DNA of 64,000 bases from Pirellulaceae bacterium (GTDB lineage: Bacteria; Planctomycetota; Planctomycetia; Pirellulales; Pirellulaceae): positions 124,001-188,000 of the forward strand of contig JAHDXO010000008.1 in assembly GCA_023382975.1 (NCBI GenBank), written 5' to 3'. The notes beneath the pieces are model-generated. The model did no database searches and was not told the DNA's origin. It worked only from the letters and a program-made list of their open reading frames with translations. Position numbers and translations under genes: made by a program. The number at the start of each line of letters is the position of its first letter. Positions within the stretch are counted from its first letter, which is position 1. This document shows positions 26,001 to 37,100 of this stretch, piece by piece.

Positions 26001-26301
26001 CGACCGGCGATCCGAAACAGACTACGCTTCCGGCCGCCGCGACGTGCGTGGCGCTGTCGAAATCGAGCTTCGGCAGTTCGCCCCACCCCACATGGGGCGA
26101 CGGCCAAGCCGGCACAGGATCGGCCGGCGGCGCGTAGGTCCATAACGGGGCAAGCGGCAGGTTCAGGCTCTCGCTCGACACCCCGCTCCGCGCCGGATCG
26201 TGCATGTACGTCGGCCAGTCCTCGGCATGTCCCGTTGCCAAGGCAGCGGTGAAGGACAGGATCGCTACAGCCAGTGAACTCCAGAGTCGTCGGTGCGTCA
26301 C
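23062..26301 (-). CDS. PQQ-like beta-propeller protein with inserted Rossmann/methyltransferase-like domain
   Basis: The protein has 1,079 residues from a GTG at 26301 (GGGGGAG nine bases upstream); a TTG six codons earlier is less likely. A signal peptide ends near GHAEDW. Residues about 25-460 carry PQQ-type blades (LDAQTGERCW, LDVADGRLVW, LDAHDGTLLW, LDSETGREVW). Residues about 470-620 interrupt them with a Rossmann-type region (YALLVGRDASRIAVELAART, FVIHVAETDPARAEADREAL, then LLRVLKPCGGVLYAE), which resembles an AdoMet-dependent methyltransferase. Blades resume from about 635 to the end. A cysteine cluster (SSGCTCPH) lies close to the C-terminus. Function unknown; it is probably periplasmic. 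Confidence 0.85.
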   Translation of the reverse strand: MTHRRLWSSLAVAILSFTAALATGHAEDWPTYMHDPARSGVSSESLNLPLAPLWTYAPPADPVPAWPSPHVGWGELPKLDFDSATHVAAAGSVVCFGSPVDNGIHALDAQTGERCWTFYTEGPVRLAPTVAGGRVFAGSDDGLVYCLDVADGRLVWRARPLAGETTILGAGRRMSLWPVRTGVVVDQGVAYCGAGLLPASGTALVALDAHDGTLLWRTSEAPRGSYMPLAPQGYLLASATQLFVPCGRAGPLAYARTDGAVRAAMDKSYAIVGAKGVVSGGYGVLVGDRYYVGSQNVLHGYTPEGTHAGAVKGARQLLATATRCLILRGQSPPSPRATTPDPDVVTAVDRTAFEQAVGQGALGKDAVQWVYARAGLQVMILAGSHVLAGGTDEVVALDSETGREVWQAPVEGLVKGLAAANGRLFASTDNGRIYCFGSAVADRGHSAATASVTPFPADQRLERAAALADAIAQDAKVDRGYALLVGRDASRIAVELAARTDFVIHVAETDPARAEADREALAAAGIYGARILIDLIPAENASGLPYPPYFANLIVAVEPASGQGPIPAAELLRVLKPCGGVLYAETPEASDAWTQAGTVARPALTREGTWTKLVRGVLPGAGDWTHQYADAGNTGSSDDRRVRGKPEVLWYGEPGPDKAEDRHRRSEAPLSLDGRIYAQGVRASDNMPLLLSFDAYNGVPYWEREMPGAGRVYIMGDCGNLACSRDGLFVAVASQCRRLDLHTGNLRTAHDVPPRPDGADRPWAYVAVDGSTLVGSASSGYQFSDAVFAYDLRTDTMRWHRPGSVIRNNTLAIQGDRVFFVEHRGQATAPVVLDPPAQAELAAQKRRAAAATGTTEGDTDSAETSDDASPQSPAADACLRTVVALDLLTGKELWSRDVDVAGCGTWTGSLSLIAKDGVLVLCGTYSAYGRPKGDEGQRRAMALSARDGATLWDKTLGNFVRPVVSLDRVIARPGALQLHTGEPLMRPGPRGQIPWRLAANGACGQMSASAGVLCYRLGYTLIVDADTGGSLMTLTGMRPGCLINTIPAGGVIVQTEASSGCTCPHALQATIVFVPPDRE

Positions 26302-26401
26302 GCGCGTTTTCTCCCCCAAATTGTCGCAGTGTACGTCTCAGCAAGTTCTTTCCATTGCTGCACGCTTGGCGAACATTTCCACGGACAAGGATATTCGAAA
26401 C

Positions 26402-26422
26402 TGTGCAGGCTGGCAGCCTGTG
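26402..26422. repeat. Dispersed palindrome (AGGCTGGCAGCCT core)
   Basis: A perfect short palindrome lies in the gap between the M19 peptidase and PQQ genes. It is the same family as 12773-12789 and 58154-58174. Confidence 0.6.
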
Positions 26423-26446
26423 GTACGGGTTGGCAAAAACAGGGCG

Positions 26447-27511
26447 TCAGTTCCAGATCGAATCGAGACGGCGGATCCAATTGCCGTGGAAGACGGCAGC
26501 AATGTCCGCGGGCGGGTAGCCGCGGCCGGACAGGATCTCGGTCAAGTTCTGCAGATCGGCGATCGAACGAACGTCGCGCGGGCACTGTTCGTAGCCGTAG
26601 CCGCCGTCCAGGTCCGAACCGATGGCGCAATGCCGGACCGAGCCGGCCAACTGGCAGATGTGGTCGATGTGTTCCACGATCCGCTCCAACCGCACATCGG
26701 CCTGGTCCGGTGTCGTGATTCCCGGCTGCCAGCCGGGATGCATCATCCAGGCGTCCAGGGCGACGCCGATCACCGCGTCCCGCGCGAACAGGGCCCGCAA
26801 CTGGTCGTCGCTGAATTGGCGCTGACCCGGCACCAGCGCCCGGCAGTTGTTGTGGCTGGCCCACAGCGGGCCATCGTAGCAGTCCAACGCCTCCCAAAAG
26901 GCCTCGTCGGTCAGGTGCGTGACGTCGAGCACGATGCCCAGTCGCCGCATCTGCGCCAGCAAGTCGCGGCCGGCCGCGGTCAATCCGCCCTCGGCCCCTG
27001 TGCCGGGCGAATAGACGCCCGGACCGTAGTGCGCGGGGCCGATCGCCCGCAGCCCGTAATCGTAGGCCCGTTCCAGGTGCGCCGGCGAGAGGATCGAGTC
27101 GGCGCCCTCAAGACTCAGCACATAACCGATCGGCGCATCGGCCGGAGGATCTTGCCAGAGTGCCAAGTGCCGCCGCAGTCCGTCCCGGTCGACGATCTGC
27201 ACCATCTGCCCGGCCTCCTCCATCGCGCGATACCAGGCCAGTTGAGCTTGCGTGACGGCCCACGCAATCTCTCGGCTGTGCCAACCGCCGATCGCGGTCT
27301 CCGGTGCGACGTAGCGGGCGATCTGGGTCGCGATGCAGAGCCCCGCTTGTCCGCGACGCATCTCGGGAAGACAAACCACGTTCCGGCCCCGGCCGCGACG
27401 ATCCGTCCATCCCGCCTCGCGGCGGCGAATCTCGTCCAGAGGCCGAGTCAAATCGCGGTTCCATTCGATCGCGTTCATCGCCAAGTCCAGGTGCCCGTCG
27501 AACAGTAGCAT
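26447..27511 (-). CDS. Membrane dipeptidase-like peptidase (M19)
   Basis: The protein has 354 residues from the ATG at 27511. The family M19 (renal dipeptidase-like) barrel opens with LLFDGHLDLAMNAIEWN, where H7 and D9 are the first zinc ligands. Further family features are LSLEGAD (bridging Glu), AIGPAHYGPG, LDVTHLTDEAFWEAL (His), ASHNNCRAL (His) and AIGSDLDGGYG near the end. No signal peptide is visible, so it may be cytosolic. M19 enzymes hydrolyse dipeptides including D-amino acid dipeptides. It lies upstream of the PQQ gene on the same strand, separated by a gap holding a palindrome. Confidence 0.92.
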   Translation of the reverse strand: MLLFDGHLDLAMNAIEWNRDLTRPLDEIRRREAGWTDRRGRGRNVVCLPEMRRGQAGLCIATQIARYVAPETAIGGWHSREIAWAVTQAQLAWYRAMEEAGQMVQIVDRDGLRRHLALWQDPPADAPIGYVLSLEGADSILSPAHLERAYDYGLRAIGPAHYGPGVYSPGTGAEGGLTAAGRDLLAQMRRLGIVLDVTHLTDEAFWEALDCYDGPLWASHNNCRALVPGQRQFSDDQLRALFARDAVIGVALDAWMMHPGWQPGITTPDQADVRLERIVEHIDHICQLAGSVRHCAIGSDLDGGYGYEQCPRDVRSIADLQNLTEILSGRGYPPADIAAVFHGNWIRRLDSIWN

Positions 27512-28173
27512 GGCTGAGTTCCTTTCCACTGGATCGCAACGCAAGGGGATGGAATCTATTCTGTCCCGGGGAGGCTTGTACCATCTTGGGACTCGATCGA
27601 AGACGACTTCGACAGCACGGCCGCCAGCGTGCCGAGCAGAACGCGAGTTCGGATCGGCTTGGGGACGTAGGCATCCATGCCTGCTTCGAGGCATCGGAGT
27701 TGGTCTACGTAGCCCCGGAGCGCGCGTACCAGGAACAAGCGACGATTCAGCAGTCCCTGCCGAATCCGACCTGGCAGCAAATGTCTGGTTCGGATTCCGG
27801 CACCCAGCAACATTCTACCGGCTAGAAATCCGGAATCCATCGGGACAACTTGGCAGCGGGACGCCATCCCGAGTCGTACTCGACACAGGTTGACGCTGAT
27901 GGTCGAACTGGTCGAACTGTCGAACTGTCGGAATGGGAGACGTGCGGACCAGCGATTCCCGGTGAGGGGCAGCAGATCTCGGTTCGATGCCCAATGAACC
28001 TCGCGCGACGGGCTGCTAGCATCGGCTGTCTGGACGGACCGGAGGCTTCGAGTTTCGGGGCGCTCCGCTTCAAGTCGGTCGGGTCGCATTGCTCTGCGCG
28101 GGGGGATTGGGTACGATCACCGACTCCCCCGCTTGCTGAACCAGTTGGCCCATTTGCTAGCAAGGACGTTGAC
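27512..28173. other. Intergenic region with remnants
   Basis: This 662-bp gap lies between the divergent dipeptidase and giant surface-protein genes. Its left part holds a response-regulator remnant (27556-27715). The rest contains no gene I can support; it must include the giant gene's promoter, and AAGGA about ten bases before 28174 serves as ribosome-binding site. Confidence 0.5.
27556..27715 (-). pseudogene. Response-regulator receiver domain remnant
   Basis: About 50 residues match the C-terminal end of a CheY-like receiver domain: CLEAGMDAYVPKPIRTRVLL, then GTLAAVLSKSS and a stop. GMDAYVPKPI is the conserved Lys-Pro motif. The phospho-acceptor half is absent upstream, where the frame becomes nonsense. 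It is probably the tail of a lost hybrid histidine kinase. Confidence 0.6.
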
Positions 28174-31100
28174 ATGGCCATTCTGCGCCGCAAACCGCAA
28201 TTCCGCTCGGACGCCCGCCGCAGGAAGACTACATCCGTCGCCGCTCGCCGCCGGCTGTTCTTCGAGATGCTGGAAGACCGTCGCGTGTTGAGCGGCACGC
28301 AGGCGACGGTGTACGTCGATGACGGATTCGCCGGCAATTTGAACGACCCGATTCTCGACGCCGACTTGGGCACGACGGGCAACCAAGCGGCAACGTTTGG
28401 CGTGAACGCTTTCAATACGATCGGCCAAGCGCTGACGGCGTTGACCACCAATGGCACGGTGATCGTCAACGGCGGCACGTATGCCGAAGCGATTGCGCTG
28501 ACCGGCACCCAGACGTTGCGAATCACTGGTCCGAACGCGGCGCAAACCGTGGTTATCGGTTCGCTCGCCACCGTCGCCGGCCAGATGGTAAACATCGTGG
28601 GCTCGTCGAGCCTCACGATCGGCGACGGCTCGAACACGACAATCGCCGGCACAATCACCGGCTCGGGCAGTTTGACCAAACAAGGCGCCGGCACCGTCAC
28701 GCTGTCCAGCGGCAGCAGCAGCTACACGGGCGCGACGATAATCCACGGCGGCACGCTGCGACTGGAACATGTCAACGCCACGGGGACGACCAGCGGCGTG
28801 ACGGTCAACGACACGGGCGTGCTGGAGTTGGTGCGGATCGGAGCCTTCGATTCCAGCGTGTTCTACGCCAGGCCCGTTATCCTCAATCATGGTTCGACGC
28901 TGCGCGGCGTCGGCAACGGAGTGAACTATCGGGCGACTGGTTACCCGATGATCGCCAGCGGGGCGACGGTCAACTTTGCGACGGTCAGCGCGAATCCGGC
29001 CCTACCCGACATTCTGAGAATCGAAACGGCGGCGACCAACGCTGCCGGCTCGAACAGCACTCCGACGATCAATATCACCGGTCCCGGAACCGTCGCCCTG
29101 CAATTGGGAAGCAACGATTTCCGAGGCCACTGGAACCTGAGCGACGGCACCCTGCGGGTGCTCGCGAACAATTCCTTCGGCAATCCGACGGCCTCGGGCG
29201 CATTGGCGGGTAGCACATTGACGTTCAGCGGCGGCAACCTGCTGATCCGGTCCGACAACGCACTGTCCTTCAACGGCGGTTCGGCAACAAACATCCCCGT
29301 GACGGTATCGGCCGACGCGACGATCACGATGCAGCGCAACTCGGAAACCGGGATCGGCGTCGAGCATGGCTTCGGCGATCTCTCGATCGGATCGTATGCG
29401 TTGACCGTCACACGCGACTCGACGTTCACGACCCCAAGCGTGAATACTTCGATTGCTTTCCTGGGAACTACCACCCTGACCGGCAACGCCGTGTTCCGCA
29501 TGAGCCGAGGACATTCCGGCGGTCCCAACCAGCTACTTCGCCTCAAGGGTGGAATCACCGACGGCGGATCGGCCCGCACCGTCACGTTCGACAACTCAGG
29601 CGACTTCGCGGGAGAAGCCGTCGCACTGGTCGAGGGAACTCGGACGCTGCAGGCCGGCACACGACTCGATCTGACCGGCAATCAAAACGTGCGATTGGTT
29701 CTGGTCGGAGCGAGTGCCAGCGACAACGCCAGCGTCCGGTATGCCAACACCGCCGTAGGCACCGGAGCGATTCTCGATCTCCGCAGCAACTTGGCTGCGA
29801 CGTTCAACAATAACCTGATACTGGACGCCGATGGCGAGCTGCGCCAGAGCCGCACGTCCCAGGATAACCCCGTGAACTTGACCTTCGGGAACATCACGGT
29901 CAACGGAAACCGGACACTGATCGTCGCCACCGGCAGCGACATCAGCAATCATCGGGACTTCTCGTTCATCGCCGGTGCAGTCTCTCTGAACGGCGATGCA
30001 ACCTTCCACGTGGCAAACAACGGGAATGGGACTGGAAGACTGAACGTGGCCGGCGCGATCACACAGTCGAGCGGCGCGCGATCCGTGACCAAGGCCGGTC
30101 CGGGCACGCTCGTCCTCAGCGGCTCGGCAGCCAACACCTACACCGGTTCGACGTTCGTCAACAGCGGGTATATCCGGCTGGAAAAGACCGCGGGGGTCAA
30201 TGCTATTCCGGCAGACCTGGTGGTCTCCAACGGAGGCGTCGTCTTCAGTGCCAGCCACCAGATCGCCGATACCGCCACCGTGACGATGAGCAGCGCGCCG
30301 AGTGTCTTCAATGGCACGGGCGCAAACGTGGGGGCGGTTACCGTCGCGGAGACCATCGCCAACCTGATCGTCCACGGCGGCATCTTTAACACAGGCCAAG
30401 GAAGCAATTGGACGGTGACCGGCGCGGCCAGCTTCACCGGGGGCGAAGGCAACACGATCTTTGTCGGCCACAGCGGGACGACCGTGAGCTTCGGTGGACT
30501 CAGCCTGTTGGGGATGACGGCCGAAGCCGGTTCCAACCCGGGCGCCACGAACACTTTCACGCTCTACGGCAACAATACGTCGAGGCAATCCACCATCACC
30601 GTCGGCAACGGCGGATTGACGCTCGACGGCAGTCGTCTGAATATCCGCCGCGGCAGTGCCGCCGGTGCGCTCGGAAGCCGCTTGATTCTAAACGGCGGCG
30701 TGACCACGACGGGTTCGGCCGCCTCCTTCATTACGGAAGACGCGGCCGGCGGCACCTTCGGCACGATCGCCGTGCAATTGAGCGGTACTTCAGGCGCGGC
30801 CACACGGACGATTTCCGTGGGCGGCGGGGCCGACCTGACCATCGGCGTTCCGATCGCCAACGGGGCCGCTACGCCCGGTTCGCTGACCAAGACGGGCGGC
30901 GGGACACTGACGTTGACGGCGGCCAACACCTACTCCGGTGCGACAAGTATCGACGCGGGAAGACTTGCGCTGTCTCATGCATCAAACAACAATCTGCCGT
31001 CGTCGACATCGCTCGACCTGGCGGCCGGAGCGGAACTGCGCGCCAGCGGCCTGAACGCGAGCCGGCTGAACTTGGCTAGCGGCCAGACGCTGCGCGGCGT

Positions 31101-34100
31101 CGGAACGGTCACGGGCAGCGTGACCGCCTTGAGCGGCTCGTCCGTGGCGCCCGGCAGCAGCCCCGGCATCCTGACCATCGACGGCAGCCTTGCGCTGAAC
31201 AGCGGATCGACGCTGGCCGTCGAAATCGGCGGCACCGCGGCAGGCAGCGGCGCCGGGTTCCATGACCGAGTCGACGTGACGGGCGGAGGCACGGTGACGA
31301 TCGGCAACGCCACGCTCGCGCCCAGTCTGTTCGGCGGGTTCGTCCCCGACTCGTCCACGCTGCAGTCGTTCGTGATCATCGACAACGGCGGAACGAATGC
31401 GGTCAGCGGCTCGTTCAGCGGCTTGTCCGAAGGATCTCCTGTCGCGGTCGGCGCATCAACGCTGTACGTTGCTTACACCAACAACCAAGTGGTGCTGAAC
31501 AGCCAACCGGTGATCAACGGCACGGACGGAGCCGACACGCTGATCCTGCGGCGCAACGCGGCGAATACCGCATTCGAGTACAAGCTGAACGCCTATCCAT
31601 TTATCGCCATCGGCAATCCGGCCGCGTTCCAATTCCACGGCGGCGAGGGCGACGACCTGCTAATCGCCGACTTCGTATACGGCAATCCGATCCCCGGCAG
31701 CGGCGGCGCGGGGGAAGGCATCTTCTACGACGGTGGACAGCACGGAACGCGAGGCGATGTACTGCAAATCAAGGGAAGCGGCACCCAGGCGGCGACGTAC
31801 TCGCCATCGGCGACGACGGCCGGCGCGGGGACGGTAACGTTCGACGGCCGCACGGTGAACTTCGTCGGCCTCGAACCCGTCGATCTGATCGACTTGGCGC
31901 TCGTCAACTTCGTCTTTCCCAACGCTGACGACGAAGTGACAGTAACGGACGGCAAGGACGCGGCGACCGGCTTGCTGGACTCGTTGATCGTCAGCGGCGC
32001 CAGTGGCGGAGTTGGGTTCGCGACCACGCACCTTCGCGGCAATGCGGCGGTGGTGATCGATACCGTAACCGGCGGCAGCGACGGCGACGACTCGGTCACC
32101 ATCCTCGGCGGCGCCGCGGCGCACGGCAACGGCGATCTCACGATCGGCACCGGCGATGGCGACGATTCGGTCGACGTAACGGGTTCGCTGACGGTCGGCG
32201 GCGACGTGGCGATCCATAGCCAGAGCATCCAGTTCCTCGGCGGCACCATCGCCGCGGGACCGGGAAAGAACGTCACGTTGAACGCCGGCAGCGGCGCGAT
32301 CAGCACCAGCGGCAGCGGAGTGGACGTGGCAGCACAAAGCTTGACGGCCAGCGCGACGATCGGCATCGATTTGGACACCGCAGTCGGAAACGTCACGCTC
32401 GCCAACCACGGTGCGGGGAACGTGCAAATCGACGCAACGAGCTCGCTCGAACTGCGCGGCTTGTTCGTCCAAGACGGTCACGCAACGATCCAAACGGTCG
32501 GCAGCTTGACCAGCGCGCCCAGTACGACGATCAACGTGAGCGGCCAAGCCAGCTTGACCGCCGCCGCGATCGCTTTGGGGCAAGACGAAGACGATACGAC
32601 CCATTTCGGCAGCCTAGCCTTCAACTCGGGCGGCGCGGTGGCGATCCGCGAAGACAGTTCGACGATCGTCTCTGGAGCGAGCACGGCAGGTGCTGGCTTA
32701 ACACTGACCAGTTCCGCCGGGATTGCGTTCGATGCGAATGTCGCGGTTACAGGCATCGCGTCGATTGCGTCGAACGGCGACATTTCCCAGCCCGGCGGCA
32801 GCGTGCAGGCCACCAGTCTGTTGGTGACGGGCAGCGGAAACACGACGTTGAACCAAGCGGCGAACGACGTTGGCACGCTGGCGGTCGATCGGATCGACGG
32901 CACGTTCTCGTTCACCGATGCCGATCATGTCACGGTCGGCACGGTCGGGGCGACCAGCGGCATCGCCACCGGTTCGGGCGCGGTCATTCTGTCAGCGGGC
33001 GGCGACATCACGCTGGGCCGCGTGACGACGACGGGCGAAGTCCGACTGACGGCGATCGACGGCGCGATTATCGCAGCCGGGCTTGGCGGAGCCGAAATCG
33101 CGGCCGGCAGCGCCGCACTGCGGGCCAAGACCGGGATCGGCGATGACGCCAACGCATTGGATCTGGCAGTTGGCACGCTGGCAGCCAGCACGGACTCGGG
33201 CGATATTCATCTGGTCAACCAAGGCGGTCTGACGATCGGGACCGTCGACGGCCTTGGCGGGTTGGCGATCCAAGACACGGGCGATCACAACAGCGGCAGC
33301 GACCACATCCGAGTTCGGGCGGACGGTCCCATCACGATCGCCGCGGCGGTGGTCAACCACGCCGGTGGCAACATCGTTCTGGCAGCCGAGGGGACAGCCG
33401 ACACGGACAATCTGACGGCCGACGCCAACATCTCGGCCACCGGCGGCTCTGGCAGTATCCGACTGTTCGCCGGCAATTCGATCCGCTTGACCGATGCCGT
33501 TACGGTCAGCGCAGTGGGCGACGGAGCAGTCTTGCTGAGCGCTTCCACCCATTTCAACAACGGCGCGCTGTTGAACGGATTCAATGCGTCGAGCGGCACG
33601 GACGGACGGATTGCGATGGACGACGGCAGTGCGATCCAGTCGGAGTCAGGCGACATCACGCTGCGGGGCGACGGCGATGTGTTGCTGAGTGTGGTCACCA
33701 GCGTTTCGGGCGAGCTGACCGTCACCGCGGACTACGACGGTCCCGAGGGCGGTTTGTCCGATGGAGCGGGCGCGATCCTTGACAACACACTGACCGAAGC
33801 GGTCAACCTGGCAACCGGCGGCACCGCAACACTTAGCGCCGGCAGCGGCATCGGCTCGGCCGGGGGTGCCGACGACATCGACACCCAGATCAGCACGCTG
33901 GTGGCAACCAATTCGACCAGCGGCAACATCTTCGTCGAAGAGTCCAACGGGCTGGTCGTAGGCGGCGCCGGCGTGCGGATGCTGGACGGCAACGGACACA
34001 TCGGCATCGTGGTGAGTCTCGGCGACCTCACGCTCAACAGCGACGTGTCGGCACACGGCAGCGGGGCGATCAACATGACGGCCGCCGGCGGCAGCATCGC

Positions 34101-37100
34101 GATGTCCGACGGCACGACGACCAGCAGCGACGCCGGCGATATCACCGTCAGCGCTGCGGCGGATGTGGCAATCAGTCTGCTCGCCAGCCTCACCGGCAAC
34201 ATCTTCGTCACCGCCGGCGCGGGCGATTCGCTGGCCGGCGCAATCATCGAAAATACGAATGCCGAGACGCCGAATTTGGTGACGTCCGGCCGAGTGACGC
34301 TGGAGGCGGAAACCGGGATCGGTTCGGCTGGTGGCGCGGCGGACATCGACATATCGGCTGGCGAGTTGGTGGCGACCAACCGCACCGCCGGAAATATCTT
34401 CGTCCGGGAGACCGATGGACTGACTATCGTCGGAACCGGCGCGCGGACGCTCGCTGGTAACGGGACCATCGGAATCCGAGTGGACGCGGGAGACTTGACG
34501 GTCAGCGGTCCCGTGGCGGCGCACGGCAGCGGCGCGATCGGACTGAACGCGGATGCGGGCAGCATCGCGATGGCCGACGGCACGACCGCGGCCTCGGGCA
34601 GCGGAGCGATTACGCTGAATGCCCAAGCCGACATCACGCTTGGCGGTGTCGCGACGGCCGGGGTGGTAGTCGCCACGGCGGCCACCGGCGCGATTCTGGA
34701 CGGCGGCGATCTGCATCCCGACATCATCGCGGGCTCGATGGCGCTGCGAGCCGCGACGGGAATCGGCAGCAGTGATGCGATCGAGACGTCGGTCAACTCG
34801 CTGGCGGCGGTCAATTCGACGTCCGGCAATATCGACATCGTCAACTTGGTGAACGGTCTGCTGACGATCGGCATCGTCGACGGATTGAGCGGCGCGGTGA
34901 ATGCGGCTGTCGCTGGGACGTTGAGCGTCAGCAGCGCGGGATCGCTGACGGTGACCGACAGCGCCGCGGGAACAACAGCGGAAGTCTCGGCCGAAGGCGC
35001 CGTCACGCTGACCGCGATCGACGCTATCGACCGCGAGGACCATCTGACCGTCGTCGCGGGGGCGATCGTCCGCAGCGTCGCCGGTCGCGCCGAGCTTCGC
35101 GCGGGAGACAACCTGACGCTGGCAAACGGTTCGATAGTAGCGGCGCTATCGAGCACGATCGTGTTGCGCGGCGATTTTCAGGACGAGGACGGCTCCGGTT
35201 CCGTCATGCAGTTGCTCGGGACGCTGATTGCCGCATCCGGCGACTACCAAATCCAAGTCTTCGGAGGTCCGAACGCGGACCAGATCACGCTGAATCCGGG
35301 CGGTTCGGATTCTGCCGCTTCGACAGTCATCGACGGCGACGGCGGCAACGACGAGTACTTCATCCACACCGAGCGGCTCGACGGTGGGGCCAACGCGGCG
35401 TTGGTCACCGATTCCGGCGGCGGCACCGATCGGGCGACCGTGTACGCCACCGCGGCACCCGAGAACATCGATGTAGACAACAACGTCGCCGATCCGAACG
35501 CACAGCAGACCGGCGGGTTCGTTCGCAACATCACGACCGGCCGGATCGTGCGGTATACGGCGACGCTCGAAACTCTGACCGTTCGCAGCGAAGACGGGAC
35601 GGATACGTTCCTGGTCAAGCCGTCTCGGACGACCGAGATCACGGTCCACGGCGGGACGCCGACCTTTGGCGACTCCGGGATTCCGCCGGGGGACACGCTG
35701 ACGTTCAACTCGTACGACAACACGTTCCTGATCGTCTGCGGAACGATCCATACCGACCATCCCGACGATCCGGCGTCGCCAGGCCCGAAGGTCTTCCAGC
35801 CGGTTCACTACCGCAACATCGAACACATGCCGCTCGACCCGCTGGGCACCACGGTTCCGTTGCGGTTCGACATGGATGCGACACTTGCCGGGACTCAGAC
35901 GAATTATCTCCGCGTGCTGCCGACGACGTTGTACCAACCCGGTGTGACGACGCACGGTTGGGACGCGCCGGTGAACGGGTTCGATCGCGGGACGGCCGGA
36001 TTCACGTCGACGTTCGCGGATCTGCTTCGCGATGGGCACTGGAGTTCCGCACCTCGCCGATTTACGGCCGAAGTCGCCGATGGCTGGTACTTGGTTTCGG
36101 TCAAGACGGGCGACAAGAGTTTTCGCCGAGACCAGTTTCGGGTGACGCACGGCGATACGGGACAGATCCTGCTGGACGGCGTCGCAACGCCGGCCGGACA
36201 GATCGCCGAGCACACGTTCGTGATGTTGGTCCGGGACGGGACGCTGGATCTCACGTTCAGCAACATGGGCGGCGATCCGTACTGGGTGCTCAACGGCATC
36301 GAGATCCGACCGGGCAATATCCTGACGTTCGGCTCACCCGAAACCGACGTGCCGTTGATTGCCGACGGCGTGACGCAGACGACCTTCTTCGGGTACAAGG
36401 CGACGCCCGGGGCGCTGGTCACGATCGATCCCCAGTTGGACACGCTGGGCGATCATCGGCCGGAGACGACCTTGACGATCGCCTTTCCACCGGATGCGGA
36501 CCCGGACGTGCTGGGGCACCAGGTTTGGGCGGACGTGCATGGCGAATTCTCGTACACCGTCGTCCATCCCAGCGCGGTGGGGACGATGCGGGCGCGGTAC
36601 GCCGAGGTGACCGGCGCGCAGGCCAGTTGCTTCTCGGTCGATTTCGTCGCCCCTTCGATCCGGCGGTTCGATTTCAATTCGGACGCATCGCCGACCCAGG
36701 CACCGCTGGCCGCCACACCCCCCGGCGATCCGTTCGGATATGTGGGCGTGTTGCCGACGCAGTTGACTTCGCCGGGCGCGGGGTACGGCTGGTTGACGGC
36801 GGCGGCGGGATTCGCTCGCGGCGAGTTGGCGGGCACGGATTTCTCGAACCTGCTCCGCGACGGAGCCTGGTCCAGTGGACCCCGGGACTTCCGCATGCAG
36901 TTGCAGCCCGGCACATACGACGTCACCGTGACGTTCGGAGACGCCAGTTTCGCGCGCGACCGAATGCAGGTGACGGTCGTCGCGGGCAGCGGCGCCGGCT
37001 TGACCAATGTGGCTACGGCGGCGGGGCAGTTCGTCCACGGCTCGTTCACCGCGTCGACGGATGCCCGGGGCGAGTTGGTGTTGCGATTCTCGGACGCCGG

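Noticed and set aside
27850-28173. 324-bp extension of the giant gene
   Set aside because: No ribosome-binding site, composition unlike a signal region, and the LEDR-type N-terminus starts right after the ATG at 28174.
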